A DNA stretch of 64,000 bases. Origin: Aestuariimicrobium sp. p3-SID1156. GTDB taxonomy: Bacteria; Actinomycetota; Actinomycetes; Propionibacteriales; Propionibacteriaceae. Position numbers and translations under genes: made by a program. The stretch covers positions 504,170 through 568,169 of the forward strand of contig NZ_JALXXB010000001.1 in assembly GCF_025144225.1 (NCBI RefSeq), given 5' to 3'. Of this stretch, positions 30,071 to 39,333 are shown piece by piece; position 1 is the first letter of the stretch; every line of letters starts with the position of its first letter. The notes under the pieces were generated by a model. The model was not told the origin of the DNA, did no database searches, and saw only the letters and a list, made by a program, of their open reading frames with translations.

Positions 30071-30932
30071 GTGACCCTGGACCCCGCCTTCCACCCGAAC
30101 CAGTGGCGCCTCGCGACGGCCCAACTGCTGAGCGGTGTGGGCATCGCCTCCGGTATCGCTGTCGGTGCCGTGCTGGTGGAACAGGTCTCCGGCAGCACGG
30201 TGCTGGCGGGATTCGCGCAAACCGCGACAGTGCTGGGCGCTGCCCTGCTCGCCTTCCCCCTCTCTCGGCTCGCCTTCTCGCAGGGACGCCGACGCGCACT
30301 CGGTCTGGGCTTTGCCCTCGGCGCACTGGGGGCTCTGCTGATCGTGGCCGGGGTGCAGCTGCGCCATGTCGGTGGTGATCTGGGCCACGACGGTGGGCTC
30401 GGTGGCAGGGCCACAGCTGTCGGCGCCCGGTGACGCGATCGGCCGGCACTTCGGGCTCTCTGAGCTGGTCGGACCCTACCTGTTCTCGATCGTCGCCTTC
30501 TCCCTGGCTGCACTCGTCTCCAGCCACATCCTCGGCATGTACGGACTGTCGCCCCTGGTCGGTTGGGCGACCGACCGCTTCGGGGCGCGCATGGTGATCG
30601 GGATCGGCATGGGGATCTTCGCCCTCGCTTTCGTGGGCGGCATCCTCGACGCGGTGGGGGAGTCGCACCTGGCTCGCCTGATCCCCGCCCTGATGCTCCT
30701 CGGCCTCGGCTGGTCCTGCACGCTGATCGCCGGCTCGTCGCTGGTGGCGCAGTCCACGGAGCCGGAGTTGAGGATGCCCATGCAGGGTACGGTGGACACG
30801 TTCATGAACTTCGGCGCCGCGGGGATCACCGCGGTCAGCGGGAGCGTGCTGGCCTGGCAGGGATTCATGGGGATCAACGCGATGGCCTTCGTGGTGTGGT
30901 TGGTGCTGCTGCTGTTCTGGATGCCACGGTGA
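30071..30932 (+). pseudogene. decayed MFS transporter (one frameshift, two internal deletions)
   Basis: Two reading frames together encode parts of one MFS permease. The first (30071-30433) gives TM1 to about TM3, ending in VAGVQLR. The second frame resumes at about 30366 with AMSVVIWATTVGSVAGPQL and continues to 30932. At the junction roughly 50 residues expected of the family are missing and the frame changes. A second, in-frame gap lies at AALVS/SHILGMYGLSP (about 30521), where some 90 residues are missing. What remains could not form 12 spans. The start promoter is intact. Confidence 0.75.
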
Positions 30933-30943
30933 GAGGGGAGCCC

Positions 30944-31432
30944 ATGCGTCCCACCAAGAAGCGGACAGCTGCGCGCATCATCGTGCGCGACGGTGACCGG
31001 GTGCTTCTCTTCCAGGACACGGACCCGGGGATTCCTGGCAGCTCGTGGTGGGTGACGCCCGGTGGAGGCATCGACCCGGGCGAAACAGAGCTGCAGGCGG
31101 CCGTGCGAGAACTTGCCGAAGAGACCGGGCTGGTGGTGCCCGAGTCGGACCTTCGGGGACCGGTCGCCCGCAGGCTGGTCGTGCATGGGTACTCCGATCA
31201 GGTGCTGGAGCAGGATGAAGTGTTCTTCCTGATCGACGCGAAGCCTTTCGAGGTGAGCACGGCCGGTTTCACCGAGAAGGAGAAGCTGACCCTGCTGGAC
31301 CACGGCTGGTTCGGCCCTGACGAGCTTCGCGGCATGACCGTCTGGCCCAGGCAGTTGGTGGACTGCCTCGGCTGGGATGGGGAGCCCGCAGTCGACTGGG
31401 GCCGGATGGAGGAGTCGACGGTCCCGGTCTGA
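30944..31432 (+). CDS. NUDIX hydrolase
   Basis: 162 residues. The Nudix box is complete: GGGIDPGETELQAAVRELAEETGL (about 34-57; catalytic REL-EE present). Hydrolyses nucleoside diphosphate-linked compounds; substrate not predictable. ATG 30944 follows AGAGGGGAG, but a GTG at 30929 overlapping the MFS stop is an alternative. It lies downstream of the MFS pseudogene and probably uses its promoter. Confidence 0.87.
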   Translation: MRPTKKRTAARIIVRDGDRVLLFQDTDPGIPGSSWWVTPGGGIDPGETELQAAVRELAEETGLVVPESDLRGPVARRLVVHGYSDQVLEQDEVFFLIDAKPFEVSTAGFTEKEKLTLLDHGWFGPDELRGMTVWPRQLVDCLGWDGEPAVDWGRMEESTVPV

Positions 31433-31446
31433 ACCCGATCCTTCCC

Positions 31447-32781
31447 TCAGGCGGCGAGGGTCCAGGTGTGGCTGGGGGTGATGAGCCATTGCTGGCCCAG
31501 GGGTGAGGTCCAGTGGAGGATTCCGGGGGCCAGGTGGGTGACTTTCCAGCCGGCGTGGGTTTTGGCTCGGTGGACGGTGCGGCTGAGCGGGGCGAGGTTC
31601 TCCGGTCTGGTTTGTCCGGGGGTTCCGGTTTGGTAGGGGATGGTGTGGTCCATGTCGCTTCCCCGGCTGGAGGCTCGCAGGGAGCCGGGGAAGGGCTCGA
31701 CGGGGTTGCGCAGCTGGACCCATTCGCGCATGGAGCGCGGCACCTCGTAGGCATCGACGGGACGCAGGTGGTCGGGGGCCAGGACGGGGCGGACGCGGAT
31801 GCGGCGGTGCCCGAGAAGCGTGGTGAGCCAGCTGGTGAGGACGGGGCCGATGTCCTCGGCGCGGGCCACGCCTTTGCCAGTGGCGAGGTGGTCGTCGGTG
31901 AGGTGGACGACCAAGTCGGCCCGGGGGAGCAGCTTGTCAGGATCAACGGTGATCGTGCCGCAGGTGTGGCCCGCCAGCCCCTGCTGGGGGCAGGGTTCTG
32001 GGACCAGGCCCTGGGTGTGGGCTTGGAGCATGGTGAGGGCTCGGGCGGGGTTGGCCAGGATGCCCAACGCGACCGAGCGTCGCACATCCCGAGAGTCGGC
32101 GGATCCTTGGCGTGCCAGGATGTCGGCGAGCTTGTTGAGGGTGGCGTCGAGTTGGAGGGCGTCGCCGGCGTCCAGTGATGAGCTGACGCTGGTGAGATCG
32201 TGGTGGTCGGGGTGAAGGTCGACGCGGCGCTGCCGGCGGGCCTGGGTGCGAGCATCGGTCTCGTGCTCATCCAACATCTCGAGGACCCGCGCCTTGATGA
32301 ACTTCTTGATCCGGTCGGGGTGGACGGTGTCGAGCAGCGGTGCGATGTCGGAGTCGAGGATGAGGGAGTCGGTGTAGGAGAGTTTGCGCGTGAGGTGGGC
32401 GGCCTCGCGGGCACGCCAGACTCGCCAGCGGCCGGTGATGATGGCCTCCCACAAGCTGGGGAGGCGGTGTCGGACGGTGAGGGCGTCGGCGATCAGAAAC
32501 CTGGCCTCGGTCTCCTTCAGGTCCATGGTGGCGGAGAGTTCGAGGCTGCAGAACTCCGCCACCAGTGGGGTGCCGTCGCCTCCCCACTGCACCAGCCGCT
32601 CCTCCCCATCGACGGTGGGGGCGTCGCTGGTGGTGAGGGTGTTGTTCAGGTCGGCCCAGTGGGCGGCGAGGGTGAACTGTTCGGCTTCGGCTTGTCGTTT
32701 GCGTTGCTCAGCATCTTTGAACTCGGCGAGCGCGAACAACCGCGTGGCGCGTAGATCGCGGGTCCGGTCGGGGTGGTTCAT
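31447..32781 (-). CDS. DUF222 / HNH endonuclease domain protein (13E12-repeat type)
   Basis: 444 residues. A long N-terminal DUF222 region ends in an HNH-like motif: MDHTIPYQ, then PENLAPLSRTVHRAKTHAGW. This multicopy actinobacterial family is related to the mycobacterial 13E12 repeats; nuclease activity is likely but its role is unknown. ATG 32781 has AGGAG seven bases upstream, an ideal ribosome site. No inverted repeats or target duplications flank it, so mobility is not shown. Two 14-bp direct repeats lie upstream. Confidence 0.86.
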   Translation of the reverse strand: MNHPDRTRDLRATRLFALAEFKDAEQRKRQAEAEQFTLAAHWADLNNTLTTSDAPTVDGEERLVQWGGDGTPLVAEFCSLELSATMDLKETEARFLIADALTVRHRLPSLWEAIITGRWRVWRAREAAHLTRKLSYTDSLILDSDIAPLLDTVHPDRIKKFIKARVLEMLDEHETDARTQARRQRRVDLHPDHHDLTSVSSSLDAGDALQLDATLNKLADILARQGSADSRDVRRSVALGILANPARALTMLQAHTQGLVPEPCPQQGLAGHTCGTITVDPDKLLPRADLVVHLTDDHLATGKGVARAEDIGPVLTSWLTTLLGHRRIRVRPVLAPDHLRPVDAYEVPRSMREWVQLRNPVEPFPGSLRASSRGSDMDHTIPYQTGTPGQTRPENLAPLSRTVHRAKTHAGWKVTHLAPGILHWTSPLGQQWLITPSHTWTLAA

Positions 32782-32875
32782 CGGGTTTCTCCTGTCGGCT
32801 AGCAGGAATGAATCCATATCGAACTCACTATCGATACTAGACGCGAGCTCCGACAAAACCGGCACACCAGCGACA

Positions 32876-32910
32876 ACGGACAACACCTGAGGTCACACGG
32901 ACAACACCTG
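32876..32910. repeat. two 14-bp direct repeats, 21 bp apart, upstream of the DUF222/HNH gene
   Basis: ACGGACAACACCTG occurs at 32876-32889 and again, identical, at 32897-32910. The 21-bp period equals two helical turns, so both copies face the same side of DNA. This suits a cooperative operator. The rest of 32782-32989 holds no gene I can support. Confidence 0.6.
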
Positions 32911-32989
32911 TCGGGGCCGATCACGCTTCGTCTCAATGGCCACAGGGGGAGAGGGGAGGCGAGCTGCGGGACGCGCACCCATCAGCCCA

Positions 32990-33220
32990 TCACAGGTGCG
33001 CGAAGACCTCGCGGTGGCCGTTCACCGCCGGCGCGATCAGGGCCAGCAGCGTGCTCAACCCCACCATCACCAGCGCAGCCGACCACCAGCCGACGACAAC
33101 AAGCCCCAGGGCTGCGCCGTACCAGACGACGGCCAGCGTCATCCACAGCGCCGCGAACCACCCCGATTCACCACGGATCAGGGAATAGGTCTCGCGTCCG
33201 CAGGGGCAGGTGTACTTCAC
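32990..33220 (-). CDS. small two-span membrane protein with CxCG N-terminus
   Basis: 76 residues. N-terminal CPCG followed by basic residues, then two hydrophobic helices (about 21-42 and 45-65). ATG 33220 overlaps the XPB stop by four bases (ATGA), so it is translationally coupled to the helicase. The single CxC pair could bind metal only with a partner. Function unknown; last gene of the XPB operon. Confidence 0.6.
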   Translation of the reverse strand: MKYTCPCGRETYSLIRGESGWFAALWMTLAVVWYGAALGLVVVGWWSAALVMVGLSTLLALIAPAVNGHREVFAHL

Positions 33221-34863
33221 AGGCTGTCGATCTCCTCGGCGTCAATGATGCGGTACGCGTATCCCTGCTCCGCCAGGAATCGCTGGCGATGCTGGGCGAA
33301 ATCGGCGTCCACCGTGTCACGTGCCACCACAGCGTAGAAACGCGCCACCAGCCCATCCTTGGGTCGCAGCAATCGCCCGAGCCGCTGGGCCTCCTCCTGG
33401 CGCGATCCGAAGGCGCCCGAGACCTGGATCGCCACCTCGGCGCTGGGCAGGTCCACCGAGAAATTGGCCACCTTGGAGACCACCAGGCGCGTGATCTCCC
33501 CATCGCGAAATTGCTGGTAGAGCTTCTCGCGTTGACGGGTGGTGGTCGAACCGGTGATCAGCGGCGCGTCCAACCGCGCAGCCAGGTCCTCGAGCTGGTC
33601 CACATACTGCCCGATCACCAGCGTGGGCTGGTCGCGGTGCTTCTCGGCCAGTTCCAGCACCACTCGGGTCTTAGACTCCGCGGTGGACGCCAACCGGTAG
33701 CGCACATCGGGCTCTGCCATGGCCTGCGCGAGCCGCTCGTCCTCGGTCAGGCTGACCCGCACTTCCACGCAATCAGCGGGCGCGATCCAACCCTGGGCCT
33801 CGATCTCCTTCCAGGGCGCGTCGTAACGCTTGGGCCCGATCAGGCTGAACACGTCGCCTTCTCGACCGTCCTCGCGCACCAGCGTGGCGGTGAGGCCCAG
33901 TCGACGACGCGCCTGCAGGTCGGCGGTCATCCGGAAAACCGGGGCAGGCAGCAGGTGCACTTCGTCGTAGATCACCAGCCCCCAGTCCCGCGCATTGAAC
34001 AACTCCAGGTGCGGATGCACCCCGCCGCGCTTGGTGGTGATCACCTGGTATGTGGCGATCGTCACCGGACGGATCTCCTTCTTCGCCCCGGAATACTCAC
34101 CGATCTCGTCCTCGGTCAAGGTGGTGCGACGGAGCAGCTCATCGCGCCACTGCCGCGCCGATACGGTGTTGGTGACCAGGATCAGAGTCGTCGCCCCGGC
34201 CAGCGCCATGGACGCTGCCCCCACGATCGTCTTGCCAGCCCCACAGGGCAGCACCACGACTCCCGAGCCGCCGTGCCAGAACGAGTCCGCCGCAAGCTTT
34301 TGATAGGGACGCAGCTGCCAGCCGCCACTGGCGTCCAGCTCGATGGCGTGGGCTTCGCCGTTGACGAAACCGGCCAGGTCCTCTGCCGGCCAGCCCAACC
34401 CCAACAGCGCCTGCTTGACCGAGCCCCGTTCCGAGGGGTGCACGACGACGGTCTCGTCGTCGATCCGCCCCCCGACAAGGCCCTTCAGCTTGCGCGAACG
34501 CAGCACTTCGGTGAGCACGGCGCGGTCAGAGGACACCATGACCAGCCCGTGGGTGGGGTGCTTCTCGATGCGCAGGCGCCCGTAGCGTCCCATGGTCTCG
34601 GTGATGTCGACCAACAGCGAACTCGCGACCGGGTAGCGCGACCAGGTCAACAGGGCATCCACCACCTGCTCGGCGTCGTGCCCTGCCGCCCGGGCGTTCC
34701 ACAACCCCAGGGGCGTGATCCGGTAGCTGTGCACGTGCTCAGGGGCACGTTCCAGCTCGGCGAAGGGCGCGATGGCAATGCGGCAGGCCTCCGCGTCCGG
34801 ATGGTCCACCTCCAGCAGCAGGGTGCGGTCGGACTGGACGATCAGTGGTGCGGTGGGATTCAT
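33217..34863 (-). CDS. DNA repair helicase XPB
   Basis: 548 residues, superfamily 2 helicase of the XPB/Ssl2 family. An N-terminal helicase-associated domain is followed by Walker A PCGAGKT (206-212), DEVH box (300-303) and the XPB-specific RED motif (330-332). The C-terminal RecA domain contains the arginine region EEAQRLGRLLRPK. Bacterial XPB unwinds DNA and is linked to repair, often with the nuclease Bax1, which is not seen here. ATG 34863 shares a base with the upstream stop (TGATG). Confidence 0.95.
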   Translation of the reverse strand: MNPTAPLIVQSDRTLLLEVDHPDAEACRIAIAPFAELERAPEHVHSYRITPLGLWNARAAGHDAEQVVDALLTWSRYPVASSLLVDITETMGRYGRLRIEKHPTHGLVMVSSDRAVLTEVLRSRKLKGLVGGRIDDETVVVHPSERGSVKQALLGLGWPAEDLAGFVNGEAHAIELDASGGWQLRPYQKLAADSFWHGGSGVVVLPCGAGKTIVGAASMALAGATTLILVTNTVSARQWRDELLRRTTLTEDEIGEYSGAKKEIRPVTIATYQVITTKRGGVHPHLELFNARDWGLVIYDEVHLLPAPVFRMTADLQARRRLGLTATLVREDGREGDVFSLIGPKRYDAPWKEIEAQGWIAPADCVEVRVSLTEDERLAQAMAEPDVRYRLASTAESKTRVVLELAEKHRDQPTLVIGQYVDQLEDLAARLDAPLITGSTTTRQREKLYQQFRDGEITRLVVSKVANFSVDLPSAEVAIQVSGAFGSRQEEAQRLGRLLRPKDGLVARFYAVVARDTVDADFAQHRQRFLAEQGYAYRIIDAEEIDSL

Positions 34864-35747
34864 CAACAGGTGGGGGCCGGTTCGCTTGGGGGCAGTGGGG
34901 AATCGCTGGGGTCCGACGGCGCGGGGGTGCCGGTGGCGGTCACCGTCTCGGCGGGCTCACTGGGGCACAGGGTCTCTGAGGGGGATGGGGTGGGGGTCTC
35001 GGAGGTGGGCGAGGCGCTGGATGAGCTGGGCGCCGCCGAGCTTGAGGGCGCCAGGGTCGAGGGTGTCACCGAGGGCGACGGAGTCTGGCTCGGCGTGGTG
35101 ACCGTGGAAGTCGGTGCGGTGCTGGACTGGGTGGGCGCCGGAGCAGAGCCGTCCGGGGAGGGCTGGGGCAGCACGACGGTTGTGGTGGGCTGCGTTGGCG
35201 TCGGCGTCGGCGTGGGCTGCGGAGTCGCGGGTGGCGTTGGCCCGGGGGTGGGGGTGGCCGGCTTGGCAGGGGGGGCGACCGCCAGCGGCGGAGGAATCAC
35301 CACGATGGCCCGCCATTCGCCCTGGTTGCCGTTCCCGTCCACAGCCGCCACCTGGATCAGGATGTTCGCCGTCGATGCCGGCCAGGTCAGCGTGATCCAC
35401 GGGTCCTTGACGGTGCCGGTCAGGTAGCCGTCCACGAGCACCACATAGTGCTGGATGCCTGCAGCGTCGTGGCTGCGGTTCCAGCCGATCAGGTAGTGCG
35501 AGGCCGTGTTCGACACCAGCCGCAGTCCGCGCACCGGCGTCGGCAGGCTGCGGTCCTTGCCCGGCAGAGGCGAGGCGGTGGAGCTTGGGTGCGCCTTTTC
35601 CGGGGACGTGGGGGGCACCGACACGCCAGGAGACGAGGCCACCGGCACCGGTTCGTCAAGCCCTGTCGGTGTCGTTCGGTCGGGCCTCAGATACAGCCCC
35701 AGCCCCACGACAAGACACACGCCGGTCACGGCGAGGCGTCGGATCAC
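34863..35747 (-). CDS. membrane-anchored fibronectin type III protein with Pro/Thr/Ser tail
   Basis: 294 residues. Starts IRRLAVTGVCLVVGLGLYL, a signal anchor. A short Pro/Ser linker leads to one FN3-like domain (about 68-145: RGLRLVSNTASHYLIGW...ILIQVAAVDGNGNQGEW). The last ~140 residues are almost only Pro, Thr, Ser and Ala, typical of a wall-spanning or glycosylated stalk, ending in Cys. GTG 35747 overlaps the helicase-partner stop (GTGA); GTG 35759 is possible. An extracellular protein inside a DNA-repair operon is odd. Confidence 0.68.
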   Translation of the reverse strand: MIRRLAVTGVCLVVGLGLYLRPDRTTPTGLDEPVPVASSPGVSVPPTSPEKAHPSSTASPLPGKDRSLPTPVRGLRLVSNTASHYLIGWNRSHDAAGIQHYVVLVDGYLTGTVKDPWITLTWPASTANILIQVAAVDGNGNQGEWRAIVVIPPPLAVAPPAKPATPTPGPTPPATPQPTPTPTPTQPTTTVVLPQPSPDGSAPAPTQSSTAPTSTVTTPSQTPSPSVTPSTLAPSSSAAPSSSSASPTSETPTPSPSETLCPSEPAETVTATGTPAPSDPSDSPLPPSEPAPTC

Positions 35748-37774
35748 ATGGGGCTGCACGCACCAATGATACGTGCCTGCACGACGCGTGCGACCGGCAC
35801 GGTGGTGGGTGCCGACGCCCTGCGCACCACGCGGGCCTGTCCGCCCTGGACGCCCAGCACTCGCACCACGTCGGTTGTTGCCACGCCACGAGCGTCGACG
35901 TGGGTGAGTTCGGTCCACTCCCCGCTCTCCAGGGCGCGCCCGAGCAGGTCGACGACGTCCTCCTCCTGGTCGGGCTGGGTCTGGGTCAGCAGCGCCCGTG
36001 CCAGCAGCGTGAGCTGGTCCCGGGTCGGGGGTTCCGGCTCCCGGTGGGGAGCAGTCGCACGCGTCGCGCGGCGAGGAACGGGTGCCTGCAATGGCTCGCC
36101 GGACTCATTGGTCGGCACCGGCGCGTGCCCCATGCTGCGCAACAGGTCAACGACCTCCTCGACATCCCCCTGCGCCGCGATCGCCTGCGGCCCGACCCGG
36201 CGCAGACCGAGGATTTTCGCTTCTGGCGAACGCAGGAGTGACTCCAGGATGGCTGGATCCTCCACAGTGACCACCGAAGCGGCCGGCATGACGCGGAGTT
36301 GACCATGCCGGCGCGCGACATCGGCCACCAGGTAGGCCAGTGGTTGGGGTACGGGAGTGAGGGAGTGGTCCTCCAGCCACTGGACCAGGGACTGCGCGGT
36401 GAGCCCCGAGTCCAGACCGCGACGGACGCTGGCAGCGGTGAACCGACGAGTACTTCCCTCCCTGGCGGTCACCAGGTCGAGCCGCCGTCGCACGTCGGTC
36501 TGCAGTGGACCGGGCAGGACCGCAGTCAGGTCGGACTGCAGGACGAACTGGTGCCCCGCGGCTGGGAATCCGGGGTCCTCGGCGGTGTGCGACAGCTCGC
36601 TGACCCTTCCCATCGCGACGACGCCGAGAACTTCGGCATCCCGCACCACCGCCGTCGTGGCCTCCTGGACCGCTTCCTCCGGCCAGGTCGGGTAACGCCA
36701 CAGGACGCGGGCTGCCAGCAGGTGGGTGTCGATCGGCGTGCCGGTGGGAGCCTGGTGCAGCTCGGCCATCACCGCACGGTCGATGCGTTGCGCGCCTCTG
36801 GTCCAGGCACGGGCCAGCGCCCGCCATTGCCCCCACCCGGCCAGGGCGTCCCATCGATCGAACTGGGGGGTGGCCAGCCAGGTCGGCCCGTGGGCAGCGA
36901 CCAGACCGGCCTGCAGCGCGAGGCGAAAGGCGAACTCCACCGCGGCCACCGGACGATCACCCGCGAGCACCTTGAGGTCACGACGCCCCACGCCGCCGGT
37001 GCTGAGGACGCGGGGCGCCAGGCTGATCACCTGCTCGACCAGGTCGGTGACCAGTGACAGGGCCTCGACGGCGGTGCCCAGGGCCGCCTGCTCGAGCAGC
37101 CTGCCGGGTTCAGCGGCGGGGGGAAACCCCGGGGGCTGGGAGGGGACCGCATCGGCGAAGAAACGTCCGCCGCGCAGGTGCAGCGCCACCTCGCGGGCCA
37201 GCACCACGCTCTCCTCGTCGTGGCGGCGCAGGATCCGCGCATTCAACAGCGCTTCGGCCGGAGCGCCCCGCACGGGGGTGCGCAGCCGTCCCCGGGGGTG
37301 CCAGACCAGCGGGTCCAGCAGGGCGCGCTGTTCGGGGGTGAGGTCCGTCAGCGCTGCGGTGACGTCGGCGTCCGTCAGTGGCAGGGGGGAGGGGGCGGCC
37401 AGACCAGCGGGGAAGGGGCCGAAGGCGGCTGCGGCCGCGCGGGTCAGCTGGAGCGACTTCCCCGTGCCCCAGACCAGCGCACGGCGTTCGAGCACGCGCA
37501 GGGCTGCCTCGACCGCCCCCCTGTCGGCGTCCAGCATCGCGGCCAGATGCCGCGGGCTCACCGGCTCATGCGCGGCGGCCAGGCCCTCGGCCACTCGCCG
37601 CAGCCAACGGTCCAGGCGCTCCATGGCCTGGGCGGTCGACGAGGGCGAGGAGGCGCGCTCGACCAGGTCCGACAGTGAGCTGGGCCGGGGCTGTGCGAGG
37701 TCCGGACGCTCCCGCATGAGGGTGACGAGCTGGTTCTCGTCCATGGCGCGGATCGCGTCGGCCAGGCTCCTCAT
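35744..37774 (-). CDS. helicase-associated domain protein, XPB partner
   Basis: 676 residues. Resembles the actinobacterial protein encoded next to XPB, with a helicase-C-associated (XPB/Ssl2 N-terminal-like) domain. The N-terminal LADAIRAMDENQLVTLMRERPDL is typical; winged-helix-like segments lie around 60-115. The C-terminal part holds the SLVQWLEDHS...YLVADVARRHGQLRV block. No ATPase motifs, so it is probably a scaffold or DNA-binding subunit for XPB. ATG 37774 overlaps the previous stop (ATGA). Confidence 0.82.
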   Translation of the reverse strand: MRSLADAIRAMDENQLVTLMRERPDLAQPRPSSLSDLVERASSPSSTAQAMERLDRWLRRVAEGLAAAHEPVSPRHLAAMLDADRGAVEAALRVLERRALVWGTGKSLQLTRAAAAAFGPFPAGLAAPSPLPLTDADVTAALTDLTPEQRALLDPLVWHPRGRLRTPVRGAPAEALLNARILRRHDEESVVLAREVALHLRGGRFFADAVPSQPPGFPPAAEPGRLLEQAALGTAVEALSLVTDLVEQVISLAPRVLSTGGVGRRDLKVLAGDRPVAAVEFAFRLALQAGLVAAHGPTWLATPQFDRWDALAGWGQWRALARAWTRGAQRIDRAVMAELHQAPTGTPIDTHLLAARVLWRYPTWPEEAVQEATTAVVRDAEVLGVVAMGRVSELSHTAEDPGFPAAGHQFVLQSDLTAVLPGPLQTDVRRRLDLVTAREGSTRRFTAASVRRGLDSGLTAQSLVQWLEDHSLTPVPQPLAYLVADVARRHGQLRVMPAASVVTVEDPAILESLLRSPEAKILGLRRVGPQAIAAQGDVEEVVDLLRSMGHAPVPTNESGEPLQAPVPRRATRATAPHREPEPPTRDQLTLLARALLTQTQPDQEEDVVDLLGRALESGEWTELTHVDARGVATTDVVRVLGVQGGQARVVRRASAPTTVPVARVVQARIIGACSPM

Positions 37775-38460
37775 CGTTGGGGGACCAGCTGCCGCCAGCC
37801 CCACCACAGCCCCAGACCCAGGCAGACCAGACAACCGAGCTGGCTGTAGCGGCCCATCGAGTAGAGGCTGTCGTCCATCACGTTGACCAGGAAACCGAGG
37901 ACGAGCGCACTGGCGGAAGCCACCGCCAGGGCAGCGCGCAGGCGCGGCGAGAGGGGGCGTTCGGGTTGGCTGATGACAAGCACCAGCCCGAGAACCAGCA
38001 GCGGGAAGGCGAGCATCCACAGCGCAGTGCCGACGGCCAGACAGACGAGCAGGGGGACGCCGACGGCGTTCGCGATCTCTGCGGCAGGCACGCCCAGTCG
38101 CGGTTCGGCGGGGGCCGGCTCGGGCTCCCACTGGAGTGGTTCGGGTTCGAACACGGGGGCGTCGAGGACGGCGGTGGTCGCCATCGGGGCGCGGGGGTCG
38201 AAGGAGGAACTCGCGAAGCCGTCCGGGGGACCGGCGGAGAAGGCTGCATGGGGGTCGCGCCGAGGGCCGGAGGAGGGAACCAGCGTTTCCAACGGACGGC
38301 GGCCGGGGGCGTCGTGGTAGGTCGATGGGGCGGCGTCTGGGTGCCCGTCGGCGGGGGAGAGCGCCTTGGCGGGGAGTTCGAGGGGGCTGGTGCGCGGCAT
38401 GGCGAAGCCATCAGGACGCTCGGTCGGTGCGTACTCGACCCCGTCACTCCACGAAACCAT
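37771..38460 (-). CDS. membrane protein of unknown function, first gene of the XPB operon
   Basis: 229 residues. The first ~125 are Pro- and acidic-rich and look disordered; about three hydrophobic segments follow (near 133-160, 170-190 and 205-222). ATG 38460 lies 7 nt after TACAGT (38473-38468), predicting a leaderless mRNA that carries the whole five-gene operon. No recognised family. Confidence 0.65.
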   Translation of the reverse strand: MVSWSDGVEYAPTERPDGFAMPRTSPLELPAKALSPADGHPDAAPSTYHDAPGRRPLETLVPSSGPRRDPHAAFSAGPPDGFASSSFDPRAPMATTAVLDAPVFEPEPLQWEPEPAPAEPRLGVPAAEIANAVGVPLLVCLAVGTALWMLAFPLLVLGLVLVISQPERPLSPRLRAALAVASASALVLGFLVNVMDDSLYSMGRYSQLGCLVCLGLGLWWGWRQLVPQR

Positions 38461-38534
38461 GACCACCACTGTAGTCCGCCGCTCCCGGTGAGCGTTTCGC
38501 TGCAGTCAGGCCGATTCCGTGGGACGGTGGATCG

Positions 38535-39293
38535 GTGGACGTGATCATTTGCAAGGATCCGGCTGAGGTCGGACGCACGGCGGCGCGCAGGGTCATGGAG
38601 ATCCTCCGCCGCACCAGCCAGCCGGTGCTGGGTGTCGCCACCGGCAGTTCGCCCCTGGACCTCTACCACGAGCTCGCCCGTGCCGTGGGCGCCGGCGAGG
38701 TGGACCTGTCGAACCTGTCCTGCTTCGCCCTCGATGAGTACATCGGGCTCGAGCCGAACGATCCGAACAGCTATGCCGACACGATCCGCCAGACCGTCAC
38801 CGAACCCCTCCATCTCGACCCGGCGCGGGTGCACGTGCCCCGCGGCATCGGCGAGGACCTCGATCAGGGCTGCCGTGACTACGAGGAGGCGATCCGCGTC
38901 GCCGGCGGTGTGGACGTGCAGATCCTGGGCATCGGCGCCAATGGTCACCTGGGCTTCAACGAACCCGGATCCTCCTTCGGGGGCAGGACCCACCTGCAGC
39001 GCCTCACTGAGCAGACCCGCGAGGACAACCAGCGCTTCTTCGGGGACAGGGATGTCCCCACCCACTGCGTCACCCAGGGGCTGGGAACGATCATGGACGC
39101 CCGCCACCTCGTCCTGGTCGCCATGGGGGAGAACAAGGCCGATGCGATCGCCGCAGCCTGCGAGGGTCCGGTGACGGCGATGTGCCCGGCCAGCATCCTG
39201 CAGTTCCACCCCGATGCCTGGGTCGTGGTCGACCGCGCGGCGGCCTCGAAGCTGCACCACCACTGGGTGGAGCCGGTTGGGGTCACCCAGTAG
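38535..39293 (+). CDS. nagB: glucosamine-6-phosphate deaminase
   Basis: 252 residues. Converts glucosamine-6-P to fructose-6-P and ammonia, the step after NagA (encoded at 53.9 kb). Signatures: LGVATGSSPLDLY, catalytic-region FALDEYIGL and GIGANGHLGFNEPGSSF with the active histidine. Normal length. Start GTG 38535, without a clear ribosome site. Forty bases before the cold-shock gene. Confidence 0.95.
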   Translation: MDVIICKDPAEVGRTAARRVMEILRRTSQPVLGVATGSSPLDLYHELARAVGAGEVDLSNLSCFALDEYIGLEPNDPNSYADTIRQTVTEPLHLDPARVHVPRGIGEDLDQGCRDYEEAIRVAGGVDVQILGIGANGHLGFNEPGSSFGGRTHLQRLTEQTREDNQRFFGDRDVPTHCVTQGLGTIMDARHLVLVAMGENKADAIAAACEGPVTAMCPASILQFHPDAWVVVDRAAASKLHHHWVEPVGVTQ

Positions 39294-39333
39294 ACTTGGC
39301 CTCTCCTGACCACCAGAGACAGAGGTAATCGAC

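Noticed and set aside
31447..32781. DUF222/HNH gene as a mobile intron or insertion element
   Set aside because: No split gene, terminal inverted repeats or target duplication is visible around it.
33289..35427. Plus-strand open frame of 712 codons across XPB and the FN3 gene
   Set aside because: Opposite strand of two well-supported genes; composition is low-complexity and unlike any protein family.
38535..39293. nagB as part of an operon with nagA
   Set aside because: The genes are 15 kb apart with their own starts; they share a pathway but not a transcript.
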